NCBI GenBank assembly: GCA_964460035.1
Contig: CAYWPG010000043.1
Location: 1-30,762, forward strand
Length of the DNA stretch: 30,762 bases
Direction: 5' to 3'
From: CAYWPG01 sp964460035
GTDB lineage: Bacteria > Pseudomonadota > Gammaproteobacteria > Nitrococcales > AK92
Made by a program: the position numbers and the translations under genes. The notes beneath the pieces are model-generated. The model was not told the DNA's origin. It saw only the letters and a list, made by a program, of their open reading frames with translations, and made no database searches. Numbering within the stretch: the stretch's first letter is position 1; each line of letters opens with the position of its first letter. Below are positions 11,201 to 18,643 of the stretch, piece after piece.

Positions 11201-14200
11201 GCTGGAGTAGTCATCGCCCGCGCCGCTGCCTGCCGCTACCAGCGTCACGGTATAGCGCAGCGTATCGCCTGCGACCGGCGCCGCGCCTGGATTGCTCAGA
11301 TTGACTACGGTCTTGGCCAGCTCCAGCCGCGGCTCGACGATGCGCACCGGGTCGGCCGTGCCGGCGCCGCCCTCCAGGTCGCTGCCTTCGGGACTCAGGC
11401 GGAAGGTGTAGCTGGCGCTGTTGACGATGACATCCCCAGCGTTGGCCTGAGCGTTATTGGCCACGCGCGCGGTAAGCCTGACCACGGCCTGCTGACCGGC
11501 AGGGATCTGCGCAATCGCCAGGCGCACCTCGCCCGGCTGCCCCCCATCGAGCTGGACGATGCTCAAATTGTTTCCGCTGCTCTCTACGGCACTCACCAGC
11601 TCCAGCCGCTCGCCGAGCGAGTCGCTGATCACCACGTCGTGCAGCACCGCATTCAAAGGCGCTCCGGGCACGGTGATCTCGTACTCGACCAGCGCACCGA
11701 CGGCGGCCTCGGCGGCCGAGACCAGTTTCTTGAGCGGAGCGGCCGGGTGAGAGGCCGGGTTCTGCATGGTAAAGGCGGCAGGACCGAGCGGGCCGTAGCG
11801 CTGGCCGCTCTGCTCGGGCAAAGACCAGTACTCGGGCAGCACGGCGCGATTCGACCAGCTGCTGTTGGCAGGCACGTCGGTGTGGAACCCGATGTCGTAG
11901 TCGACGCTGACGCACTGCCCCGGATTGAGCGGAACGAGCAGGCGCACCTCCAGGCTGCCGCCGCGGCCGGCAGGCGCGCTGTAGGCATAGTCAGAAGGCG
12001 GCAACGCAACCCCGCCTATGGACACCACGGGCGCGGTCATGGTCGCCACATCCAGCTCCGGCGGCAGATCGTCGCGGATCAGCACACCGTAGGCAGGCGC
12101 CAGACCATCGGCGTTACAAGCCTGCAACCGGAACTGCATGATGTCGTCGCCGATGTTGACGTTGGCGGGGCTGGTCAGACCGCCGCGATCGGACTTGGCG
12201 ATGGCATCTATCACCGGTTGCAGCAGCGTGACGTCGGCCACCGCTTGCAGGCGGGGCTCGGCCAGAGTCGGCGCCGGCTCGCCGGTGGCCAGCGTGTAGT
12301 AAAGATACGCCTGGTTGCTGAGTACCCGGGACGGCTGGTGGGCAATGCCCGCGTCGGGCATGACTTTGGCGCGGTAAAGAATCTCCAGCGTCTGGGAGAC
12401 GGTGCTGGTGATGGTGCCCAGCTCCCAGACCAGCCTGCCGGCGTCGCCCTGGGCGGGCACTTGCGCAGCGGTGATCGGCGCGTAGCTAAAGCCCGAGCCG
12501 GGCGGCGCAGTGTAATCGGGCGTGGTATCGCCGTTGATGCTGAGCACGGCATCGAAGACCATGCCGGCCGGCAGTACGTCTTCGATGCGCAGGTCGCGCG
12601 TGCGGCCGCCCTGCAAGGCCACGGCCAGGCGGTAGACGACGCTGTCGCCGACGCGCACTACCGCGTCGGTCGCCGTACTGGTCCCGCTGGCGTAACTGTC
12701 CTCGACGACGGACTTGTGCAGCGCTGTGGTATCCACCGTGTCGGCGGGGAACCTGGCGCTGACGCAGTAGTTGTTCGGTTCGACGACGTTGGGACAGCCG
12801 AAGCCATGGCGCTCGTAGTCGCTGTCGCCGCTGAGCGAGGTCCAATCCACCCAGACCGTGTTGTGCACCTCGCCGCTGGGACCGTCGATGAACACGCTAT
12901 ACCGGAACTCCAGCGTGCCGCCGGCGGGGATCGCCAGCGAGCTGTCGCCGTTCTCGCGGCCCCAAACCTTGTGACCGTTGGCGTCGGTGGATGCGACCGG
13001 ATTGAAGCCGGCAACCGGAGCGCCATTGATGGTGACGATGGGTCCGGCGTGCAGCGCCAGCCCGCCCGGCAGCGAGTCGACGATATTAACGTCCCAGGCG
13101 GTGGCGTCGCCGTGGTTGGTCACCGTGATCAGGTAATCGACCGTATCGCCGCCCTGCACCGGCCCGGTGACGGGCCGGCCCTCGACGAAGGCTTGCTTGG
13201 TCACCGACAGCGCCGGCTCCTGCACCACCGTACTGTCGGTCACGGCGCTGTGAGTTTCCGTGGCCCCGGTTTCGCCGTGACGGTGCGCCAAGGTGGCGAT
13301 GTTGCGCAGCGTCTGCCCGCGGCGGGTCTGCAAGTCATTGTTGATGCGGGCGTAATAGGTGATGACGATCTTGGGCTCGATCGCGCCGCCACCGCCGATG
13401 TCATTCTCGGACTGAGTGAGAACCTCGCCGATGTCCCAGTTGATGCTTCCCGAGGCGCCGTCGGCCGGCACGCTGAGGAAGGCGGCGGCGGCAGGGGGCT
13501 GGCCGTTGATGGCGACGATGTTCTCGAATGCGTAGCTCACCTCGAAGCCGGGGGCATCGCGGAACACGTAACGGGTGCTGCCGCTATCGAGCGCATCTTC
13601 TATGCGAACGGCCTGGGTGGTCCCTTCCGGCAGGCGAATCTCCAGCCGGAAGCGCTGGTGCTCGCCGATGGTCGGGACGACATCGGGCAAAATGTCCGTC
13701 TTCGTTATCGTGGGCGGCGGTACCGAAACGCCCGCCTGCTCCGCCTCCGCCTCGTAATTGTTGAGCGGGTCGTGCAGATGAGGCAGCGCGCCATTGCGCA
13801 TACCCTCGGCGCTGCCATCCGGACCGATCCGATTCTCGCTGTTCAGGGCCGTGCTGCGGTCCGGCAAGGACGTCCAGCTGGCCTGAATGCGGTTATCGAG
13901 CACCTCCAGTGGCTGCACGGGATCGTCCACGCGCACCCGGAAACTGAAGGCGAGCGTCTCGCCCGGAGCCAGCGGCTTGGTATTGGACCAGACGAAGATC
14001 GGCTGCTTATCACCGCCGCTGAGGTCCACCGTATCCGGCACCTCGTCAGGGGAATTGCCGCTGACGCTGCCCGGGATAAAGGTCAGATTGCGGTCGCGTA
14101 AATCGTCGAGAATCCGCAGGTTGTAGGCGTTGACCGTACCGGTGTTGGTGGCGGTCACGGTGACCGTCAGCTCGTCGCCCGCATCGGCCAGGCTCGCCGG

Positions 14201-17200
14201 CCCCATGGATTTGGTCAGCGCTATCGCCGGCTCGCTGACCAGGAGATCGACCTGGGCGAAGGCCAGCGTATGCGATGTACCGGTCTCATCGACGTAATAC
14301 AGTTCGGTCGCGGTCGCCGGCTGGCCGTTGCTGAGCAGCGTATCGGCCCGGTTATCGGCGATGTTGTCCACGCGCGCGATAAACGTTACCGGGAAGCGGA
14401 ACACGCTGGCCCCTTCCGGACGACGGGTCAGCACCACATCGCCGAACTCCCACGTTACGTGCGTGGCGGTACACTGCGGTGCGATGGGCGGCACGGCACT
14501 GCCGTCCGGGCGGCGGAAGCCGGCCGCGCTGTACGGCGCCTGGTTAAGGTCCACCACCGGAGCTTCTACGCAGCTCAGTCCCGCAGGCAGCGGGTCGTGA
14601 ATGCGGAAATCCCGCAGCCGCGCCACCGGCAGGTCGGCTTCCAGGCGGAACTCCACCTCCTCGCCTATGGTCGCCCGCTGCGGCTGGGCTGTCCCCAGTG
14701 GCGTGTTGGACAGGCGGGTGACCAGCTTGGGGAAGGTGCGCAGCGGCATGATCTGGGTTATCGCCGCCGCGGGCTCCGTCTCGTACACGCGCGCGCCGCC
14801 GATGTCGCCGTTGGGCCGCGGTGCCACCGTCTGATTGCCGCTGGGCCGCTCGACGCTGCCCTCCAGACTGTCATAGCTGACCTTGACCGTATTGGTCAGG
14901 CGCTGCAGCGGCGCCGCGCGATGATCCACCCGCACGCGGTAGAACAGGCTCACTTCGGCGCCCGGATTCAGCCGCCGCAGCCCGGAGCTATGAGTGTGCG
15001 AGAAGGTGATCACCGCGGGAGCGCCGTTAAGGACCACGTTATCGCTGATCGCGCCTTCCACGCCGCTGTCCGCCTGGCCGTCGGCATCGTTATCCAGCCC
15101 GTCCGACTCGAACGGCACCACATACATCAGATCGCTGGGATCCAGGTTGTCGGTCACCACCAGATCGTAGGCCGGCGCGCTTGCCAGGCCGTTGACCTCG
15201 GCGCGGTTGCGCACGGTGATGCGGTAGATGTAGGAGTCGTAGGTATCGCCCTCGGCGGTATGGGTGGTCCAGTTGCTGCAGCTTGGGCCGAAGCCGTAGA
15301 GCGATTCGTTGCAGACCTCCTTCACCACTTCCAGATGCGGCTCGGTAACCGTCAGGTCGACGCGGCGAATAGCCTCGCGCGGGTAGCCCACGGTGTGCGG
15401 GCCCAGCGTGTACTTCTCCGTCCGGTTCGTGTTGTTGTTGTGGAAGGTGGCGTCGAACGTGGAGTTCAGGATGTTAGGGCTGTTGGCGCCATGCACGTTC
15501 GGTGCGGCGCGGCGGTTGCGGCTGTCGTTGAGCAGGCGCGTGGTGACGTTCACGCGGAACCACTCGTCCGCCTGCTCGATGCGCTCGGGATCGGTGACGT
15601 TGAAGCGCCAGTCGAACCAGCCCCGATCCACAGGCTGCAGGCTCGCCGGATTCAGCGTCACCCCACGGATGAGCGGAGTCGAGGCAAGATACGGATCGGT
15701 GCTGGAGATGTACGCCTGCCCGTCAGGGGTTTGATCCACCACCTGAATGTTCTGCACCGCGATATAGGCAAAGCCCGGTGTCTCGAAGCCGAACCAGCCG
15801 CCCGTCTCGATACGGAACGTGCACTCCTCGCCGATCTCGACCCGCTCCACCGGGCGGCCGCTGCCGCTGCTATCGAACAGAGCCGGCGAGTTCTCGCTGC
15901 ACTCGCCCTCCTTGTGCTTGATGAGGTTGAAGCCGATGACGCGCGCCCAGACGGTGTCCAGCGAATAGTTGTTGGCGCGGTCCAGCTGGCCATCGGCACG
16001 GCGGATGGGCGCGGGAAACCAAAGAGGCGTGCCGTCGCTGAGCGTGATCTCGCCCACCACGTCGGCGCGGAAGGTCAGATCGTCCAGCAGCAGACGCGCA
16101 GGATCCTGCGTTTTCACCACGCCGAACTCCAGCGTCACCGTCTGCCCGGGACCAATGGGCGTGTTGGAACTGCATTGATAGACGGTCGCCGTGGACGGAA
16201 TCCCGATGGCGTTCGCCGGATCCGGGCTCCCTACCCAGACCTTCCATGGATCGGGCTGCGGCGGATCGCCGCTGACCGGCCTGCGGCTGCAGTACGAAGG
16301 CGCCCGCACCACATCCATGGTGGCGCCGAAGGTAACGAAGATGCGGTAGTCACGGGCATCGTGCCCGCCATTGTTGGTGACCCGCACCGGCAGCGTCAGT
16401 TCCTGGCTGCGGTCGTTGGTGAGGATGAACACATCGCCGCCGATGGCGATGTCCAAGTCCTCCGGGTGCGCGGGAATCTGCGATCCGTTGGGGTTGCCGG
16501 AGCCATTGCCGGTGAGCCTGAACTCCTGGGTACCCTGGTCCGCGCAGAAGGTATCGAAACGAACGTACAACGTGTTGTCCAAGCGCGCCTGGTAGGGCGG
16601 GTCGGTAAAGCTGGCGGCCGCGGTATGCGCTTCCGGCGTTACGTCCAGGTTGGCAACGCGGTCGTAGAACTCGGACTTGATCAGCACCACCCGGAAGCGG
16701 ATGGTGAGCGCGTCCCCATGCCGCATCATGTTCCGCTGGTCGGGGTACACCGGATGCACTGTGCTGCTGGAGAGTTTGAACTCCGGCGCGGTATTGCCCA
16801 GCGGCACGGTGGGATCGGTAGTGGTCAGCGGGAAGGTTCCGGGCACCGGATTGATCCAGGTGATCCGGTCGACCATGCCCGGATAGCTGCCGTACGCGGG
16901 CGACATGCTCACCGTAGGCGTGAAGGTGGGGTCCACCACGTACTCGGGCGGTAGCACGTCGCGCAGATGGTATGCCAGCGAGTCGGAGAAGCGGATGCTG
17001 CCGCCGCTGACATTGGTGATCGTGATGGTCATCGTGCCCTTGGTGCCCACCGGCTGGCCGCGCGTGGTCCCCTCCAGGCGCCGCTCCACCCGTACTCTTC
17101 GGTTCGCCCCGCCATCCAGGTAGCGTGTATACAGGCGCGCCGTGTCGCCCGGCACCGCACCGCTGGAGGTTGCCGAGATCCCCCCGGCCGGCGGCTGCGC

Positions 17201-18397
17201 ATCGCAGCCCCACTGCACGTCGCTGACGCGGTTTACCTTGCTGGTGATGCACGAGCCGTCGGCCGTGACCTTGCCGACCAGATAGATCGAGGTCGAGCCG
17301 CCGGCCGGCACGTCCACCTCATAACGGCCGCCCCACGGGTACGTTCCGCTACTGCTCGCCCCAAACGGGCCGGTAACGATGAAGTCGTTGATCGCGTTGC
17401 TGGCGGGGACGCAAGCGGAGTTAGCCGGCAGGACGCCGTTGTTGGCGGCGACGGCGTTCGCGGCTGCAGCCGTGGGGCAGGCATATCTGACCACCATGTT
17501 GCCGCTTTCCATCAGGTCGTCGAAACGCAGATCCTGCAGAGCGGCGCGGCCACGGTTGTTGATCTGAATACGCCAGACGATGTCGTCGTTATTGTTGCCG
17601 TAGACGGGATCGCTCGCAGTGTTCTCCCGCTGGCCGGCATCGTAGTTCCACCCGGTCTTGACGATCTGCGGCTCCGGCTCGCGCAGAGGAATCGTTACCC
17701 GGCTGGACGTTGTTGTGTGCTCCCCGCAAGTCTCGGTGCGCCCGCCGCTGGTATAGACGGTGTCGTAACGCAACGTCGCCTGTGCTTGACGGTTGCTCGC
17801 GAACAGCAGCGTTTCCGGCGCATTGACGCGCCGGACGGCAAAGGTGATCGCCAAGCTCCGCACCTGGTTCCCGTTTCCGGGTGCCAGATTCGGCAAATTA
17901 CCGAAGGTCAGCGTCGACGTGCCGCTGACGGAAATACCGGTTTGCGACGGGCCACCATTGATGCTGTAAGTGATGGAGTTCGGCGCGGTCGGCTCGTACA
18001 CCAGCCCGTACAGCTGCTCGGTGAGCTGCATATCCGTCATCGTCGCGCCCTGGTAGGGATTGTTGATGACGACGGTTACATAGCCGTAACCGCACAGCTC
18101 GCAATAGCTTTGGCTAAGGTTGTGAGTAATGACCGGCGTATTTCTATGTGATGGCTTACGGTCGCAGGCGGCCGCATAGGCTTCTTGAGCCGGCAATAAC
18201 GAGCCAAAAATCAGCGCCAATAGACCCAACAAAACGGTAATGCCGCCACGGCTGATGCTTCGACCGGAAGCCTTCTGCGCGGAAGCGGGCACACGGGATC
18301 GGCCAGCCACTAGCCCCCGTGACGCATCAGGCGTCTGCCGGGTGGGGGCCAACAAAGCCTTGGCAAGTTGACAAAAATGTTTCCAGGCTATTCGCAT
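5243..18397 (-). CDS. Giant DUF11-repeat surface protein with SdrD-B-like domains and an OmpA-like C-terminus
   Basis: The protein is about 4,384 aa from the ATG at 18397; the frame is open back to a TTG at 18538 (4,431 aa), and an ATG at 18433 is also possible. No candidate start has a strong ribosome binding site. A long N-region of about 50 residues precedes a hydrophobic core (ITVLLGLLALIFGSLL) and an AYA cleavage site, resembling an extended signal peptide. About 20 DUF11-like beta-sandwich modules follow, with the recurring pattern K[TS]...GD..xYt..v.N.G..A..v.i.D.LP.G. An SdrD-B/CnaB-like region sits about 3770-3850, a last DUF11 module about 4080-4170, and a calcium-loop-like DDANLNGIQDEGERG about 4190. 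The final 80 residues (FEPGATVLRLQW...SPSVLRISY) look like a reduced OmpA fold. There is no LPXTG and no autotransporter barrel. Probable cell-surface adhesin or stalk working with the next gene; no frameshift seen. Confidence 0.85.
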   Translation of the reverse strand: MRIAWKHFCQLAKALLAPTRQTPDASRGLVAGRSRVPASAQKASGRSISRGGITVLLGLLALIFGSLLPAQEAYAAACDRKPSHRNTPVITHNLSQSYCELCGYGYVTVVINNPYQGATMTDMQLTEQLYGLVYEPTAPNSITYSINGGPSQTGISVSGTSTLTFGNLPNLAPGNGNQVRSLAITFAVRRVNAPETLLFASNRQAQATLRYDTVYTSGGRTETCGEHTTTSSRVTIPLREPEPQIVKTGWNYDAGQRENTASDPVYGNNNDDIVWRIQINNRGRAALQDLRFDDLMESGNMVVRYACPTAAAANAVAANNGVLPANSACVPASNAINDFIVTGPFGASSSGTYPWGGRYEVDVPAGGSTSIYLVGKVTADGSCITSKVNRVSDVQWGCDAQPPAGGISATSSGAVPGDTARLYTRYLDGGANRRVRVERRLEGTTRGQPVGTKGTMTITITNVSGGSIRFSDSLAYHLRDVLPPEYVVDPTFTPTVSMSPAYGSYPGMVDRITWINPVPGTFPLTTTDPTVPLGNTAPEFKLSSSTVHPVYPDQRNMMRHGDALTIRFRVVLIKSEFYDRVANLDVTPEAHTAAASFTDPPYQARLDNTLYVRFDTFCADQGTQEFRLTGNGSGNPNGSQIPAHPEDLDIAIGGDVFILTNDRSQELTLPVRVTNNGGHDARDYRIFVTFGATMDVVRAPSYCSRRPVSGDPPQPDPWKVWVGSPDPANAIGIPSTATVYQCSSNTPIGPGQTVTLEFGVVKTQDPARLLLDDLTFRADVVGEITLSDGTPLWFPAPIRRADGQLDRANNYSLDTVWARVIGFNLIKHKEGECSENSPALFDSSGSGRPVERVEIGEECTFRIETGGWFGFETPGFAYIAVQNIQVVDQTPDGQAYISSTDPYLASTPLIRGVTLNPASLQPVDRGWFDWRFNVTDPERIEQADEWFRVNVTTRLLNDSRNRRAAPNVHGANSPNILNSTFDATFHNNNTNRTEKYTLGPHTVGYPREAIRRVDLTVTEPHLEVVKEVCNESLYGFGPSCSNWTTHTAEGDTYDSYIYRITVRNRAEVNGLASAPAYDLVVTDNLDPSDLMYVVPFESDGLDNDADGQADSGVEGAISDNVVLNGAPAVITFSHTHSSGLRRLNPGAEVSLFYRVRVDHRAAPLQRLTNTVKVSYDSLEGSVERPSGNQTVAPRPNGDIGGARVYETEPAAAITQIMPLRTFPKLVTRLSNTPLGTAQPQRATIGEEVEFRLEADLPVARLRDFRIHDPLPAGLSCVEAPVVDLNQAPYSAAGFRRPDGSAVPPIAPQCTATHVTWEFGDVVLTRRPEGASVFRFPVTFIARVDNIADNRADTLLSNGQPATATELYYVDETGTSHTLAFAQVDLLVSEPAIALTKSMGPASLADAGDELTVTVTATNTGTVNAYNLRILDDLRDRNLTFIPGSVSGNSPDEVPDTVDLSGGDKQPIFVWSNTKPLAPGETLAFSFRVRVDDPVQPLEVLDNRIQASWTSLPDRSTALNSENRIGPDGSAEGMRNGALPHLHDPLNNYEAEAEQAGVSVPPPTITKTDILPDVVPTIGEHQRFRLEIRLPEGTTQAVRIEDALDSGSTRYVFRDAPGFEVSYAFENIVAINGQPPAAAAFLSVPADGASGSINWDIGEVLTQSENDIGGGGAIEPKIVITYYARINNDLQTRRGQTLRNIATLAHRHGETGATETHSAVTDSTVVQEPALSVTKQAFVEGRPVTGPVQGGDTVDYLITVTNHGDATAWDVNIVDSLPGGLALHAGPIVTINGAPVAGFNPVASTDANGHKVWGRENGDSSLAIPAGGTLEFRYSVFIDGPSGEVHNTVWVDWTSLSGDSDYERHGFGCPNVVEPNNYCVSARFPADTVDTTALHKSVVEDSYASGTSTATDAVVRVGDSVVYRLAVALQGGRTRDLRIEDVLPAGMVFDAVLSINGDTTPDYTAPPGSGFSYAPITAAQVPAQGDAGRLVWELGTITSTVSQTLEILYRAKVMPDAGIAHQPSRVLSNQAYLYYTLATGEPAPTLAEPRLQAVADVTLLQPVIDAIAKSDRGGLTSPANVNIGDDIMQFRLQACNADGLAPAYGVLIRDDLPPELDVATMTAPVVSIGGVALPPSDYAYSAPAGRGGSLEVRLLVPLNPGQCVSVDYDIGFHTDVPANSSWSNRAVLPEYWSLPEQSGQRYGPLGPAAFTMQNPASHPAAPLKKLVSAAEAAVGALVEYEITVPGAPLNAVLHDVVISDSLGERLELVSAVESSGNNLSIVQLDGGQPGEVRLAIAQIPAGQQAVVRLTARVANNAQANAGDVIVNSASYTFRLSPEGSDLEGGAGTADPVRIVEPRLELAKTVVNLSNPGAAPVAGDTLRYTVTLVAAGSGAGDDYSSAFDVSLFDNLSAGLAYVSGSASVSGGNSIGEPIITGDGQSSPQSLRWSLADNNADIDVAEGGTVAVTYDVRVLNSVLPGQTLSNSASAHWTSLDGASAHERTGSGSPAWNDYRVGPVTATIAAQNTTSLTKTRLSDTFGAADARVRIGDFIDYELRLGLQQGTYHDVVLTDTLPQGLAFAGVASVDRFGQPSSLTPSVSGDPATGPTTVTFDLGTVVNAADSATDDLVIVYRARVLNEVHPHTDSLTLTNAATLRAGTAEGIVVLTDDETVTVLQPRLVLAKSAQISSGAVAVEAGEQIVYTVDIRNEGTAPAYDAVLVDTLPQGLREGGIRLLGIELIDLASSATVAALPDLMPAYDPATGMATWHFDTGTADAYTIAPGQALRVTYQVSADAGVGAGMALTNMAQAVRYYSFDNDAVPAGGSVGQRQIYGPSNTAQTTLNTPAPQALRKANTQPTAAVGELFSYRITVPAQPVNTTLYDVRILDDLTASAADMSFVSVAKVLGSRDWTPVNLGSATNLIIADPVNGIDIPAGEQIVVEITVVLNDSPANVTGLLFDNTATYTYNRLKGFPGSVVDSPAHADTSDDMTIVGPDRLQLEKTGPATMRVGSVEAFTIVVTNAGTGPAWGVTVDDRLPEGMCEAAPANVAVRVEHADGSVVATLAQGTDYELRFDGGEGGCLFSLDMRSEQAVIGPAQRLVISYDAALEPVAANGAALTNVAGATQWYGGDPASGRARRYAGSLTDGTPDDMTDEQDAHTFTVLAPVVSVEKSVVNASTGQNPGTDARPGDTLRYTLTVRNQSDFAIPDAALVDELDSHFAPGTLRLISIPSGADSTHTDPAGGANGTGLVDIRNLGLGAQGAPDDTLTVVFEAQLARVLDSGTRVLNRARLSGTNLMPVASNETETLIASSPSFRVLKISQDLTGDPNVLMAGDILRYTLTVKNIGTENAVGAMLRDQIPAHTSYVPGSTRLNGVAVPDPSPGVSPLAAGLFIHAPENPTPGAMRADDSEEADNVATVTFEVRIDTDVLDGTLIANQGFVTASGAGNSGPIDEQPSDDPRTPVVDDPTVDIVGNLPLLGAHKSVHIEVDNGTPGIVDPEDTLRYTIRIDNFGAIPATDVRLTDLVPANTTYIADSVTLNGQPVGRPDGGVSPLAAGILVHSPDQAVGSGVISARSHAIVTFDVKVDAGVPAGTLIVNQGEVASRELPTELTDADGDRSNGHQPTVVVVGEAQQLAIEKNVRVVDGGAAEAGKLLEYTVRVSNIGSLPAIDLAIEDDLSPPLGGQIAYVDGSGTLNGAVAGVSFTGDKLRADFAAVYGDLQPGAVAVLRFRARINPDLPIGTRITNTAEARWNKPVQTVRASASIDVGGIPGSGMLNGRVWHDADFDKAAGDNERKLAGWTVEIHRNGLPIGRVETDAQGAFSIRGLAPNDLSGDRYELHFIAPGAGSNTAKLGQADSPFTNGLHHIADIAVGSGSNLQNLNLPIDPNGVVYDSVYRTPIAGATLTMVRAGSRLPLPDSCFDDPVQQNQVTGADGYYKFDLNFGSPACPPGADYLIQVTAPAGGGYTAAPSRIIVPASDESTTAFSVPECLSSGKDAVPATADRCEAAPSEFAPSPAVTPRAPEARYYLHLRLDNAQMPGHSQLYNNHIAIDPELDQALALTKTAALVNVSRGQMVPYTITLSNTLGVALYELRIVDTLPAGFKYVEGSARIDGRKLEPRVDGRVLSWDLPDLEPDAQHSLQLLAVVGAGVSEGNYVNRAQAFNARSGEALSGEAAATVRVVPDPTFDCTDIIGKVFDDANLNGIQDEGERGLAGVRIVSARGLIVTTDQHGRFHLTCADIPDEDRGSNFILKLDDRSLPAGYRLTTDNPLVLRATRGKALRFNFGASLHRVVGLSVADEVFEPGATVLRLQWVQRLDLLMAELQKSPSVLRISYLADVEDAALVQRRIDALKQQIRQRWEQLECCRPLTIETETFWRRGGPPVGGR

Positions 18398-18643
18398 CGA
18401 CGATATACCGTGGCTAGCTGAACTCACGCGCATCCGTTCGCGCCGGCGTTGCCCAATATTCCGGACATACCTGACCGCAAACGGCCTCACCGCTTTCCAT
18501 TTCTCGACGTCATGACTCCCCCTGAAGGCCGGGCGCAATAAGCGCTACTCAGGCTTTCTCTTGCGCGGGCGCTGCTATAGCGACCGCTCCTTCTGTTCTG
18601 TGTTTTTCAACCCCCCTCAAAACAGAAATCAAAATTTCTTTAT
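18398..18643 (-). promoter_or_regulatory. Longest intra-operon gap and possible leader of the giant gene
   Basis: This is the only large gap inside the operon; 18539-18643 is noncoding under every start choice. It carries AGAAAT-CAAA-ATTTCT (18624-18639) and TTCTGTT (18591-18597) paired with AACAGAA (18621-18627) around a pyrimidine-rich loop. On the minus strand neither hairpin is followed by a clear T-run. The structures could form an mRNA leader, a processing site or a weak attenuator separating the motor genes from the surface-protein genes. No clean -35/-10 pair was found. Confidence 0.35.

Noticed and set aside
10346..16954. Very long plus-strand open frames opposite the giant DUF11 gene
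   Set aside because: They lack ribosome binding sites and family motifs, and the minus-strand frame is uninterrupted with repeated DUF11 modules.
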